Origin: Ulota crispa
Lineage: Eukaryota > Streptophyta > Bryopsida > Orthotrichales > Orthotrichaceae
Reading direction: 5' to 3'
Length of the DNA: 64,000 nucleotides
Assembly: GCA_963920765.1 (NCBI GenBank)
Contig: OY987243.1
Coordinates: 16,616,001 to 16,680,000 of the forward strand
This document shows positions 1-10,869 of this stretch, one piece after another. The first letter of the stretch is position 1. Each line of letters begins with the position of its first letter. Below the pieces are notes generated by a model. That model was given only the letters and a program-made list of their open reading frames with translations, did not search any database and was not told where the DNA came from. A program made the position numbers and the translations under genes.

Positions 1-139
1 CAACAATCCATGATATTAACAGAATGCAAGGTGAGAGACACAATCCTCTCACTGGCATTTATATGGAATGACAAGAGTCCTAAAAGCTAACCACTGTAAC
101 CGCTACTATGTAGTCCAGATGTATGACGGAGTCATAACA
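1..139 (-). repeat. LTR (3' LTR of the minus-strand element), truncated by window start
   Basis: Bases 1-139 match 5281-5419 at about 135 of 139 positions, with differences near 8, 20, 44 and 64. The right edge is set by the TG...CA rule: on the minus strand the LTR starts TGTTATGACTCC at 139. The polypurine tract follows at once. The other end of the LTR lies outside the window, so full LTR length is unknown and is at least 139 bp. Confidence 0.9.
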
Positions 140-153
140 TTACTTCCTCTTTG
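140..153 (-). other. Polypurine tract of the retrotransposon
   Basis: On the minus strand the bases just before the 3' LTR read AAAGAGGAAG followed by TAA. This purine run is the expected primer site for plus-strand DNA synthesis of an LTR element. The same bases appear to supply the last codons and stop of the polyprotein frame after the chromodomain. Confidence 0.7.
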
Positions 154-412
154 AGGTTCTATTATGTGGTCCTGGTGCGTCAGGGTGTCGATGATGAAAC
201 TTCTTGACAAATTTGGGAGCGTTCTGCAAACGTTTTGCAAGTTCCTAAGAATTCTAGGTTTGTCCATATCTTTGTCATGAAACTAGGTATTGAAGTTTTC
301 TCCCTCAATCACTAAATCAAGAGTCTAATATACTGCAAACTTCCCATTCAATATCCTTTGCTGGCGTCACCACTGGTGGTGGAGGCAGCTGCTTGCGAGC
401 GGAAATGGCATC
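150..412 (-). pseudogene. Retrotransposon chromodomain (C-terminal tail of pol), broken
   Basis: The minus-strand frame that carries the integrase C-terminus continues past its TAA at 413-415 into a proline-rich linker and then a chromodomain-like segment. Recognisable pieces are IEWEV, a YLV strand and the ending FVKKFHHRHPDAPGP. This matches the chromodomain plus NAPE-L-x-x-F-H-x-R-HP tail typical of plant chromoviruses. At least five in-frame TGA/TAG codons interrupt it. Chromodomains of this family are thought to guide insertion to heterochromatin. This copy is dead. Confidence 0.75.
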
Positions 413-1420
413 TTAACGATATGGTTCCAGAAGTGATACATAAAACACATTGTGAATTTGGAGCATTTTGGGGAGTTGTAGCTGATATACTAACTCCAAT
501 AATTTACTTGTGATGGAAAAGGGCCCCAAAAACTTTGACTCCAATTTCATAGAAGGTGCGGTTGTAGAAATGTGATCATGTTTGAGAAGTATTTTGTTGC
601 CGACTTGAAAATGAGGTTGTTGCTGGACATGCCAATCATAGTGTCTCTTTGCTTGCTCTCCTGCAATTTTAATAGTAGTCTTTATTTCCTCATGAATTTC
701 TTGTAAAATACAAATCCTTTCTTTAGCTGCTGGTACTGTGAAATTTGTAGGTGATGTGAAAGATAGGGATGGGTGGTACCCATACATGGCATAAAAAGGC
801 AAACACCCTGTGGCTAAATGGAGAGAATTGTTATATGCAAATTCAGCTATGGATAGGAGGTCTGATCAGTCATCTTGTCGTTGGGTGGTGAAAATTTGAA
901 GAATTTGTTCCAAAGTTTGATTGACCCACTCCATTTGTCCATCCGACTGCGGGTGAAATGCTATTGAAGGAGTAGGGCAACTCCGAAAGAGGTCATATAA
1001 CCTTTGCATAAACTTTGACACAAACACCGAGCCTTGATCTGAAATTATTTTGTTTGGTGTCTTGTGGTGTTTCCACACATGATGAAGATATAGGGTGGTC
1101 GTGCCCTTAGAATCAATTGTTTTGTTTGTTGGTATAAAGTGAACTAATTTTGTGTTTTTATCAACTACTACCATAATGGCGTCAAAACCTGCACTCTTGG
1201 ACAATTTGACAATAAAGTCCATTATGACTCATTTCCATGGTGCTTCCGTTGCCAGAATTGGTTGTAGTAGACCATATTGACTGTGTCGTGTGGATTTTGA
1301 TCTTTGGCATAAATCACAGTCATCCATGTACCGATGAACATATCGACTCAAGGTCGGCTAGTAAAAAGTTCTTGTTACTAGATCTAGAGTTTTAGCTTGG
1401 CCTAAATGACTTACAAGGGA
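413..1420 (-). pseudogene. Retrotransposon integrase, broken by nonsense codons
   Basis: The minus strand shows an H2C2 zinc-binding segment (the CxxC reads CDLC, near 1310), then the catalytic core. The core has the D of MDFIVKL (around 1220), the D of ISDQGSVF, and the FHPQSDGQ block with E shortly after. The C-terminal part ends in VFYVSLLEPYR at about 415. TGA stops occur just before the core (WK-stop-V) and directly after QRQDD near 867, where the family has Trp. A TAG stands at another usual Trp further upstream. Integrase would insert the element DNA, but this copy cannot be translated in full. Confidence 0.88.
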
Positions 1421-1734
1421 AGCATCGTGTCGTGACCTCAATATTTGGAGTTGTATTTATTCATTTTTGAGAACCATAATCTTATCCATGTAATAGAGTA
1501 TTCCGTCCTTGAACTTGTAGTCTTGGAATCGTCGTCAAATGTTTATTGGGGCCCATGCAGGTTCTTTGTTCAAAATTACTAATAGTAATTGAAGATCTTT
1601 ATCCTTTGTAGTTATTTCCTTATGTACTGAAGAATCTCTATATCATTCCAAATAGGATTGCATGTTTCCAACATTGCTAGTCGTAATAAAGGTTTAGAAT
1701 TGTTGTCTATATCTTTTTGGATGTTAGTGCGCCT

Positions 1735-2362
1735 AGAGAGCATATCCGTTCTTCCATTTTGTGATCCCAGTCTATGTTGAATAACAAAATCAAAAGCTGA
1801 AAGTAACTCTGACCATTGGGCTTGTTGGCGGTTAAGTGGCTTTGTAGTAAGGAATTACTCAAGGTTTTTATAATTTGAAATTACTCGAATCTGGTGTGGA
1901 GATCCTTCAAGATACACCCGCTTTATCATATATATCATAATTTTGTTCAGCTATTGTCATCTTGGAGCTACAATAAGCGCAAGGATGGAGATGCCTATCC
2001 TCCCCATGTTGGGAGAGTATGGCCCCTGTTGCAATGTCAGACGCGTCCGTTTCCACAATAAAAGATTGGTCAAAGTTGGGATATAATAATATTGGGGCTT
2101 GGGTGAAATGAGATTGGAGCTCTTTAAACGCGCTTTGCGCCAAAGGTGTCCATTCAAATTGCTGGTTTTTTAGTGTCAATTTTGTGAGAGTTATCGTAAT
2201 TTTTGAATAATTGCAAATAAATCTTTGATAAAAGTTTGCAAAGCCTAGGAATGATTGGACTTCCTTTATTGTTTTGGGAGGGGACCATTCTTGAATTGAT
2301 TTAACTTTGTTAGAACACATTTCCATTCCTTTTCCAAAGTCGATCATTCCCAGAAACTCCAC
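1735..2362 (-). pseudogene. Retrotransposon RNase H with internal deletion
   Basis: The end of the RT thumb (QSFLGFANFYQRFI) runs into the RNase H start (VETDASDIATGAILSQ). After NYDIYDK the frame breaks near 1917-1925. The sequence resumes in another frame with YLEGSPHQIRVIS and ends with a segment rich in GSQNGRTDMLSRR. Roughly 14 residues expected between these blocks are missing, so a small deletion has removed part of the catalytic region and shifted the frame. RNase H degrades the RNA strand during reverse transcription. Confidence 0.82.
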
Positions 2363-2413
2363 AGAGATACAATGAAACTGACACTTTGAAGCTTTAGCAT
2401 ATAGGCCAAGTTG

Positions 2414-3103
2414 TTATAAGCGTCGAAGAACTTCTTTTACCACCACTTGGTGTTCTTCCAATTTTTTTGAGAAAATAAGTATGTCGTCAAGATAAATCAC
2501 TACAGAGATGTCCAAAAGATCATTGAATATATATTGCATATATGATTGAAATTGAGCGGGAGCATTTGTCAAGCCAAACAGCATCACCAAATACTCAAAA
2601 AGGCCATAGCGTGTTTTAAAAGCTATTTTAAATTTGTGACCAACGGCCATTTTCACTCAATGATATGCTTGTTAGATATCTAATTTTGTAAAAAATTTGG
2701 CTTCTAATAAGCGATCAATGAGCTCGGGGATTAATGGTAACGGGTATCTATTTTTTATTGTGACACTATTCAGATTTCAATAATCCACGCACACTCAAAT
2801 TGACCCATCTTTCTTTTTAGCAAATACAATGGGGGCAAAGACCAAGGACTTGGACCATCTAATTTGCCCCTTTCCTAAATTCTCCTCCAAATATTGCCAA
2901 AGTTCTTCTAGTTCCACCATAGACATGGGTCTTAGGCTTGTGTTTTGCGGCTCTTGCCCCTCTTTGAATTCAATTTTCATGTCGGACACTCCATGATTGG
3001 ATAATTTGTTGGAGGCCTCCTCACTAAAAGCCGCCTCCATATCTTGATATTTCATAGGGATTAACTTTTCAGCAACTTTGTTATCTTCATCTGTGCCAAA
3101 CAA
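2414..3103 (-). pseudogene. Retrotransposon reverse transcriptase, broken by nonsense codons
   Basis: The minus strand has the RT fingers motif with KKKDGSI, then a continuous frame through [23 protein letters not shown] and [10 protein letters not shown]. The active-site block [10 protein letters not shown] (the YxDD box) lies near 2490. Four stops in about 140 bp (2650-2790) interrupt an otherwise recognisable frame, three TGA and one TAA. At least three fall where the family usually has arginine, as expected for CGA to TGA. The catalytic YLDD residues themselves are kept. Confidence 0.9.
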
Positions 3104-3563
3104 CTCCGATACTTCTAATGTATATAATTCAGCTCCTTTAGTTGATAACTAAAATGATGCTAAAGAAACTAGCGCATGCTTGGGCGCCACTGGGTCTTGC
3201 ATTTCCTTTTGCCTCAATATATTAGAGCCTGGAGGAGCCATAATACAAGGTGGAGTCCAAGAAGTCAAGTGGACTAACGCCACCAAAACTTCTTCTTTTG
3301 CCTTTGGGTTACCTGGGACGGATGCCACCACTTCTGCTCAAGTTGATGCCGTGACATGGCTCTTTGCCTGTCCAAAATAGGCATTCATGCTAGTTGTCTC
3401 CTGCCTCTTCTTCAAAAGCTGCAAGCAATTTTCTTAGCAATATGTAGAATCAAACAGTACTTTGCCTTTAGACCATCAGATTGTTGAATCGTGACGTACC
3501 AACCAAGGTGTTTCCAAGATAGGGATAGCGCCTAGTGTTGGTGATGTTTGCCGTCAAACTCTC

Positions 3564-3869
3564 TCAGTGGCTCCCCACTTGTAGCTCCACTACAACCTCA
3601 TGGTTGATTAATCCGGAGTTGATGATTCTACCATCAATCACTTGAACTTCTCGTGGAACCACTTTGGATTTAATCTTTGCATGACACTTACGAGGAAACA
3701 TTGGATGCATGAATACTCCAATCGCCCCAAAATTAACCAAAGTATTAGCTAGCAGCAAATTAATAGTTGCATCTAATGTGAGATACACTCTCGGATCCAT
3801 AATTGCACGCATGTACAATGGAGCTGAAGAATACAATGGTTTGGACTCACATTGCAAACCATCAATCAC
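3564..3869 (-). pseudogene. Retrotransposon aspartic protease, active site lost
   Basis: This 101-residue minus-strand frame resembles the pepsin-like retroviral-type protease found between gag and RT. The catalytic D-S/T-G triad is at 3726-3734 but reads Asn-Phe-Gly. Both changes from the usual triad are explained by single C-to-T or G-to-A transitions. The frame differs from that of gag and RT, so at least two indels flank it. The flanking hydrophobic strand (LLLANTLV) and the FMHP block support the call. Confidence 0.65.
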
Positions 3870-3989
3870 CGCGCTTTGCGGTTTGCCCAGGTACCAAAGT
3901 GTTGATCTTAGTCTCGGGCGCGTCCTTTTTCCAATTCTTCAATTCTTTCATTGTCTCTCCCTAAAGCCGCTAGGGATAACGGTTTAGGA

Positions 3990-4700
3990 GGATTAATTGG
4001 GCATCTTGCATGGACGTGACCTAATTGACCACAACCCCAGCATCTTCTCTATTTCTGAAATTACAACCGCTCAGTCGTCGTTTTTGCCAATGCAGTTGTT
4101 ACACCAATTGCATCTAATTCCATTGGATTTGGTCCCAAACTTCCCAAAGTTGTTTGAAATTGACTAACATGATCCTTTGGGGTTGAACAATAAATTGCGA
4201 CACGTCCATTTTGGCAACGCGCCCACAAGCGCTCATCAATTTGGAAAGACATTGCCATCCATTCTTGAAGCCTCTGTGGTTGTGTTTCCGCGGTTGCAAT
4301 TGAATCCAAGACCTCATCTTTGAGTCCACTTTGAAATTGCGCAATCAAATTTGCTTCATTCCAATCTACTTGTGCTGAATGCTCATTAAACATAGAAATA
4401 TAAGTCGCCATGGATCCTGTTTGTTGGAGCTTTCCCAATTTGTCCTCAGCGTTGCTTCGTTGATTAATGTCACCATACACTAAAATTAGCGCATCTCGGA
4501 ATACATCGTAATTGACCAACAACTTGTGGTGACATCCCTTGTCCAATGCCTGTAAGGCTGGCATTGCTCAATTTTGAGTCGCACATGTTAAATACAAGAG
4601 CACGTAAGTAATTTTGTCCATGTCTATTTGATAAGCTTGGGGTTTGCCTCAAAATACTAATTGCAATTGAGCAAGCCACTTGAACACTTCCCCACATTTC
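3990..4700 (-). pseudogene. Retrotransposon gag with CCHC zinc knuckle
   Basis: The gag core reads FKWLAQLQLVF, an in-frame TGA, then GKPQAYQIDMDKITYVLLYL, a second TGA, and then the open stretch 4564-4061. That stretch contains the usual gag signature of an aromatic-rich helix and a repeated Q-G-S-M-x-x-Y segment. A CX2CX4HX4C knuckle (CWGCGQLGHVHARC) lies at 4001-4042 in the same frame. Gag would form the particle and bind RNA. The upstream leader (about 4700-5280) gives no recognisable protein. Confidence 0.82.
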
Positions 4701-5280
4701 TTCTAGAAAAACTTTTCAAGTGCCGCCACTTTACAATCATGCTCCCCGCTTTACTCGAAGGTTTGATCAAAAGCCCTTGCAGCCGTTGAGGGAGACCCCA
4801 TCAATGGAGACACCACCACCTTCTCCAAAATTTGTTGAATGAGATGTGGAAGTGCGGCTTGGAAAACAGCCTAGACTTGCTGCTGAATAAATACCGCAAC
4901 TTCCAAACCTTCCTACGCTTGCAAACTCACATCCTCAATTGGCCTTTCTTGATCCATGTCAAATCCAATATCAAGTTAGCAACCCTAAACAAAATACTTG
5001 GTGCAGTAATACTCCAGAAAGCAACTATAGCGTCAGGTCTGCTCCTTGGTTTGGGAGCGTGGACATTCAAGACCTTGCATTATGTCAGAACCTGCCACAA
5101 ATTGCATATCGACGCTCTAATCTCACCTTCTAGCTTTCTGCATCACCGCTCTATGATCCTACCTGCAAGATCCCCTCTTTCCCAATGCTCCCCTTCCATA
5201 CCAAGAGTGACGTTAATAGATTACAAAGCCTCAATAGTTCACTCAAGAATCACATTGCAAGCAAGAAGAATTAGAGTCTA

Positions 5281-5419
5281 CAACAATTCATGATATTAAT
5301 AGAATGCAAGGTGAGAGACACAACCCTCTCACTGGCATTTATAAGGAATGACAAGAGTCCTAAAAGCTAACCACTGTAACCGCTACTATGTAGTCCAGAT
5401 GTATGACGGAGTCATAACA
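5281..5419 (-). repeat. LTR (5' LTR of the minus-strand element), inner limit uncertain
   Basis: This is the counterpart of 1-139, at about 97% identity. The outer edge at 5419 ends in CA. The inner edge cannot be set because the left copy is cut by the window start, so the LTR may extend below 5281. Bases after 5419 (CTATA...) would be one target-site duplication, and the partner lies outside the window. Confidence 0.88.
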
Positions 5420-5458
5420 CTATATAACAAATTCTAGCTGATTTCGAACATGTCTTTG

Positions 5459-6111
5459 TTAACCCCTCATTGCCCAAGGGGTCCAAATCAGGCTTATCTG
5501 AATTTTATTTAGGAATCAGCTCAACCTTTCTACAAATTTTTCTTAGTGATTATAATTATTTTTAAACTCTTATTGGAGTCTAGTTTCAGCATCAGGAGTT
5601 TGATTTTGAAAATGAATGAAAGTAATTTGTCCATTCAAGATTTTGTGTAAGACTGTCCATTGCAAATCTTCACTTTCTAGTGTTGAAGGTTCTTGGAAAT
5701 GAGCTTCAGACACACTACAACTTGGAGAAAAAATTACATTAAAAATTCAATTTAAAAATTGTAGAATAGATTTTGAGAAGCCGTAAATTGATTGGAGTTA
5801 AGCATGTTATACTTTACATACTCATATTTTTTGGTACCCTCAATTTTAGTTTTGAGATGCAAAAAGAAGATTGAAAGGCTTCAAATCACTTTTGCAATTT
5901 TAACACCCTTGCAATCAAACATTATAATCTTTCAATCTATAAATGATGTTGTTGTGATTAGTTTTCCTATGTGATCTATAACATGTCTACTTTGAATTTG
6001 TATGGTTTTGTTTTAGAGAAATTTGATAATGTTGATCAAAATGCTAGCATTTTGTTCACTTTCAAACAAATTCTAAGAGACTCCAAACTACCATGGGCGG
6101 TGAGGGGTTAA
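5459..6111. mobile_element. TIR element with TTAACCCCTCA termini
   Basis: The left end reads TTAACCCCTCATTGCCCA and the right end is its near inverse (TGGGCGGTGAGGGGTTAA), about 18 of 20 matching. The 650-bp interior shows no coding sequence. I could not identify a target duplication, so the superfamily is open. Similar TTAACCC-type ends recur at 6660, 35935, 38508, 50906 and 56580. Confidence 0.5.
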
Positions 6112-6482
6112 TATCTGGCAAAACAACAAAATAGTTTCATTCTCTTCCTTGAAGTTCTTACGGACTTGTAATTTGACTAAAAAACATGTCAAGGTCTAGC
6201 AATGTTCAGTACAAACAAGAACAATTGACTAGGACAATCACAAAAACACTGCCGTACAAGAAGTGTGCAGTAGAGCATTTTTTTTGTAAAATGGAGCCAA
6301 GTTGGCAACAATTTGACATATTATGACAAATTTGGACGCATGTGATTCAATCCCTCCACCCTATAACCCAATGGACAAGTGACAGCTATAATTTGTCAAA
6401 TTGTGTAACAAAGCCAAATAATTCAAACATGTTGTTTAATAAGCTATTGGAGGAGTATCCTAACTACACCTGCTTAAAAGAA

Positions 6483-7032
6483 GGAGAAATTATCTGGATA
6501 CCCTAAAGTTTGCCTTATTTGTGTAGATACCCTTGGTTTCTCAGATATTGCACAAATACAGTTGAACCATAATTTTCAAGCACTTTTATTATTGTGTATG
6601 TCACTTCCTTCTCCCTTCAGCACACATTGCTATTTCTTTGTTGTATTGCACTCCCTACTTTAACCCTTAAAAGGATGACAGGGCATCATATATACATGGT
6701 TGTATAATTCGCATTTGCTACCCGTACAAGGTTTTAATTTGGGACCTCAAGTAACTCATTAGAACCACTTTGATCTATTCTTGAACTTCTTTGTTGATCT
6801 CAAATGCAGTAAAGGTGTGAATCTATTCCAAATACAAGAAAAACACCTTGTATTCTATTGGTCGCAGCGACAAGCTCCGTCCTTTAGGGGTTAACATTGA
6901 GCATGAAGGAAATAGCGTGCATAACAAATAAGACGCTTGAAAATTATGGTCCAAGGGTATTTGTGCTATATTAGGAAAACCAGGGGTATCTACACAAATA
7001 AGGCAAACTTTAGGGTATCTAGATAATTTCCC
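6483..7032. mobile_element. Mutator-type foldback MITE, interrupted by a second element
   Basis: The ends are inverted copies with the core GAAATTATCT-GATACCCTAAAG, continuing as a long inverted repeat of about 130-170 bp on each side. Flanks 6474-6482 (TTAAAAGAA) and 7033-7041 (TTAAAGAAA) match at 7 of 9 positions and look like an aged 9-bp target duplication, as for Mutator-like elements. The centre is replaced by the element at 6660-6894. Confidence 0.65.
6660..6894. mobile_element. Small TIR element nested in the 6483-7032 MITE
   Basis: The ends read TTTAACCCTTAAAAGGA and, inverted, TTAACCCCTAAAGGA. The interior has a segment (CACCTTTA...TTTGAGATCAACAAAGAA on the minus strand) that also occurs at about 56400-56450. 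This shows it is a repeated family and not a chance hairpin. It splits the two arms of the surrounding foldback element. Confidence 0.55.
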
Positions 7033-7041
7033 TTAAAGAAA

Positions 7042-8931
7042 TTGTTAGGTTTAAGGTTTAATCACTAATGATAATAGACTTGTTGTTAGTAAGTCCCGTT
7101 AAGGTGGTGATCACTCTCAACAATCTATGTTTATTCATTGAGCAATATTTTGGAGTGTTTACATTTAAGTAGAAATTGCAATTAGGTGTGGTTGCTTATA
7201 ACCAACACCTCTTTGATTAAAAATGACTCAAGGAATAAACTAAGATATACTTAAAACTACAAATGTTGAAGATAACAATAAGTTTTTTAATTTCATTAGC
7301 AAAAGCCTTTACATGTTTTAGAAAATATTAAAAAAAAACCCAAGGCTTCAAGCTTTTGGCAGATTAGGCAATATTGAATTCAGTACATAATAGGTATGTT
7401 ACTTCAAATTTTGAGGTAGTTGCTTCCACTACAAGTGTAAAGGGACCCAAAATAAAATGATGTGGTATTATGTATAAATTGGCACTAAGCAAAACAAAGC
7501 ACATGAGATATATTTGTTAATTTGGGAAAAAGTCTTTCCCAAAACAAATTGTAGGGATGTTGAATTTCTCATTTAGAGAATATTTTGGTGATTTAAAGGA
7601 ATTATGTTGATAATTCCTTCAAGTCATTTTGTCACTAATGTAAGGTCTTAAAGAAATGATCATAAAATTTACTCTAAATCATCAAAAAAAAAATTAGAAA
7701 AATTAAGAAGTCCCAAAATTCATGTGTTCTCTGGAATTAACAAATATTGCGTTACAAAGTCAATGTTAGAAATGAAACATACCTACGCCAATGTAGAGAT
7801 GAGGTCTAGAGAAAAGTTTCCTTGTTTGCAAGTAAGTATCTGTAGCTACAAACACAATTAATAGAATAGTGGCACCAAGCAAAATGGATCCCCAGATTAA
7901 GTAACGATCCTTAAACCCCCTTTTGACAAGAACTTGTCTGACTTGCATCACATCACATCACATCCATTCTCTTGCCCTTGTCAAGTTTGCACTTTTTGAA
8001 ATCCACATTGGCATTTTTCTAACAAAAGCCAAGCTTTCTAAATTTAATAAAACATTGTACTTCTTCCATACAACCTCTCAGTATGTTGTAAATTCATAAA
8101 TTGACAAAGCAAGACTCCAAGATACAAATTTCAAGAGATATTGGATAAAATTACAATGTAATCATATTCTACCATACAACAATGGAGACTGCATAGTATG
8201 TTAGAAGCAATTTTCACAAACACTGTACTTTGAATGATAACATAACTATTTGGAACAAGTTTTGAAGGAAGCCATTGCAATGAATTACCCGGAAAGCAAA
8301 TACCATGCAGAGAAACATCCATATGACTTATACCTCAAGTACATTCCAAGGCTTAACTCTAGCAAAAATCATGTCCTGAACTCCCAAGTATGCTTTTCAC
8401 AGAATGCGATTGGAAGAATATTATTCCCCATTATACATGTGGACCAATATAAAGTGGCCACTAATCATCTCCATGAAGATCACTCGGTAGTGCAGACGTT
8501 TGCATCACACAGCCGGACAGTGACTACCTCCTGAGTACATGCTCGAGGCAAAAATGCGCATGTTTTCCTGGTCAATAACAGCACCAAGCTAGTAGTAGTG
8601 AACAGTGCTAAAATGTGGAATATGGACATTGCAAAAGTTCATAGAGTAAACATGAGTCTAACTATTGCCGGCAACTCGTGTACTGCTTGGTTTCCAGTTT
8701 TGCTTTGTTGATAAGAGCGTGCCTAAATGAGACAGATATGAAAGAGATGAAATATCAGGACATAACGTGGGCATGTTAACTTAGTCATTTTTGAGGTTGG
8801 AAAGAACAAAATTTATGCTGAAAAAGCATCCAAGGGAAGAGTATACATGAAAAATACCTTGTAAATAAAATTGCCCTTTCAGTATATCCGAGGCAAAGGT
8901 TTGGAATGGTCACCCATTTCCTAACACAGGC
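7042..8931. other. Intergenic, no gene recognised
   Basis: This stretch is AT-rich with only short open frames on either strand. One minus-strand frame (7766-7951) would encode a single hydrophobic stretch, but nothing in it is recognisable. There is a short CATCA repeat near 7945-7970. Bases just below 8932 would be the 3' untranslated region of the MurG-like gene if it is transcribed. Confidence 0.5.
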
Positions 8932-9600
8932 TTATGCTGTCAATGAGAGTACATGTTCAGCTAGCTCTTTTGCTGCATTTGGTCTTGCTATATCTAGAGT
9001 AGCACTTTGCATCCTCTTTTGCATTGCCTCGTCACCTGTAAACAAAGAAAGATTGCATTAGCAACGTTTCATACTTCCCTACAAGGCAATATACACAAAG
9101 CTTGCATTTGGTAAAAAAAAATTTGATTACCAGCAAAATTAAGGAAAAGAGAAGGTTAAACGGGAACTGCTCAGTGAAAGAGAAAGGAGCTTAAGCTTGG
9201 CACCTAGAATCCTTAAAATCTTTGTTGCAACATTGGCTGCACTAAGATCTTGTTTTGGTAAAATAGTGGTAGCACTAGCCTCAACCGTGGGTAGAGCATT
9301 CTTCATATGATGATCCTCAGCTACGGAGGTCGGTAGAATCTGTTGCCAATCCCCAACGCTTAGCGCACTGTTGTAACAACGTCACTATACACTGCCATAA
9401 ATCTAAAGGAAATTGTGCAAAATAGTCATATCACAGTACTTACAAGTCACAGAATTCATCCATCTCATTTTGTCAAAGCGCATACCAAAATGGCCAATGT
9501 GGCAATGACCAACAAGTCGTTACAAGTTATTGCACTTGCCCATGCTACTACAATATCAGCAGCGGCATACATCAGCTCCATGGCATCCACATAGCTAGCA
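8932..9600 (-). pseudogene. MURG: MurG-like glycosyltransferase, C-terminal exons; probably a decayed gene
   Basis: Three minus-strand exons fit the C-terminal half of MurG (UDP-GlcNAc:undecaprenyl-PP-MurNAc-pentapeptide GlcNAc transferase), which plants keep as a plastid-type protein related to peptidoglycan synthesis. The exons are about 9600-9486, 9339-9204 and 9035-8932, joined by GT-AG introns in matching phases (0, then 1). The first reads YVDAMELMYAAADIVV, then a degraded R-x-G-A-x-T loop (now AWASAIT), then CNDLL where the family has an SE or NE pair. The second carries AEDHHMKNAL, where bacterial enzymes have the donor-sugar H-x-D-x-Q-x-x-N-A motif. The third is the usual alanine-rich C-terminal helix ending at TAA. 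Loss of Arg, Gly and Gln in sugar-nucleotide contacts suggests the gene is dead or much altered. The start of the 9600 exon is not certain. Confidence 0.62.
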
Positions 9601-9660
9601 CTCATCCAAACAAACCAACAATCAATCTCAGCAGATTTTACTCTTAGTCTTAGACTCAAT

Positions 9661-10869
9661 TAGCTTCCCTAAATCTCCCCAAATTACACTTGTGAATACA
9701 CCCTCTATCCCTCTAAAAAGTTCCAAATCAAACACATTTCTTGTACCACTAAAAAGCTCCATTTCACTGATTTCAAATGCTAAGAAAGCGTTTGTCATGT
9801 TCAATGATCTCATGGGGGCAAGTTAAGCCATTGGAGAGCATTCCTCTCTTGGCAAGCTTGGCTTTGCCCATATGAGGTACCATTGTTGCTATTAGTCATC
9901 AACAACAAGAAGCAATGCAAATGCACAAATACGGTACTTTTTTACATGGAATTTGAGTGTGGCCCCAAACAACGACATCAACATTAGTAGTTTTGCATAC
10001 ATTTGGTAAATGATAAATTGATTCTAGAATGCATGTGTCACTAGCAGAAAGACTAAAAACACACAGTTTATCCTTTGCAAGGAAGTTTTTTGGACGTTTT
10101 AGAAGGACCAAGGGAGTAGTTTCCATCATTTCTTATGCTGAGCCTCTCTTCTTGCCATTAAAACAAAGATAAACTTGCATGTAACTATAACAAGAGCCTC
10201 CTTAGGTTTTCTTTCTAAAATGTGACACTTGTAGCTCCAACTTTGATGCCCAGTATTGAAATTGAGAATTTTGGGTTCTTCCACAAGAGTTTGGTTTTTT
10301 CAAGAAAGCGTGTCCACAATGACTATTGAAATGACTTGATTACAGTCATGGAGTAAAATTTGTACGCGAGGGAGTATGAAGGGACACCTGAGCAGAAAGG
10401 AGTAACAGGTGAGAGTAGCAGGGGTGGTAAGCAAGGCGCATTGAAAGAAGAAATTGTCATCAAAATCAGGTTGGATTTGATTAACACTGTGAATACCTAG
10501 GTTCACATTGAAATTCTCAAGCGTTGCGCTGGTTTAAATTCCAACTCCAACTCTGATGTTGGAACTTCTTCTTTGGCGTATCAACAATTGAAAATGACAA
10601 TATCCCAACTAATGTCTTCATTAGCGCTTGAATGTAGAAATAATCCAACCTGGTCACTTCTACATGAAAATTGAAATGTATCAGCACAAGAGATTTATGA
10701 AATCTAGAAAGGTATACCAACATATAAGAAATCATACAAAACATCCATAAATGGAATAATTGTGTTCTATAAAGTGCAAAACTAAGCTATAGACTTTTAA
10801 AGTGAACTTTGTAGTTAGAATCAAGCACAACAAATAATAAGTTTGAATAGGTGTTGAGGAAAGAAGGGG
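9661..10869 (-). other. Region upstream of the MurG-like exons; possible decayed middle exons
   Basis: No firm gene is visible. On the minus strand, 10406-10310 follows a good acceptor (TTTCTGCTCAG) and reads ...VQILLHDCNQV, which is reminiscent of the MurG acceptor-binding loop (V-V-L-H-E-Q-N). A segment near 10080 (NFLAKDKLCVF) falls where MurG has its K-D-K-V-V strand. These are colinear with the exons at 8932-9600 but too degraded to call as exons. Confidence 0.3.

Larger units (their letters stand above)
1..5419 (-). mobile_element. Ty3/gypsy (chromovirus-type) LTR retrotransposon, decayed; left LTR cut by window edge
   Basis: Two copies of one sequence (1-139 and 5281-5419) bound a minus-strand polyprotein region. 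Reading down the minus strand, the order is gag core, CCHC zinc knuckle, aspartic protease, reverse transcriptase, RNase H, integrase (zinc-binding part, core, C-terminal part) and a chromodomain. This is the Ty3/gypsy order, and the terminal chromodomain points to the chromovirus branch. The LTR begins TGTTATGACTCC on the minus strand, and a polypurine tract lies directly inside the left LTR. The coding region is broken by many in-frame stops, a small deletion in RNase H, and frame changes around the protease. It cannot encode a working polyprotein. No primer-binding site was recognised with confidence. Confidence 0.93.

Noticed and set aside
4832-5293. 153-codon plus frame near the right LTR
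   Set aside because: It is antisense to the retrotransposon leader and gag start and has no recognisable domain.
7766-7951. Minus-strand frame with a hydrophobic stretch, considered as a SNARE-like tail
   Set aside because: Only one hydrophobic run is visible, with no upstream exon, heptad pattern or splice evidence.
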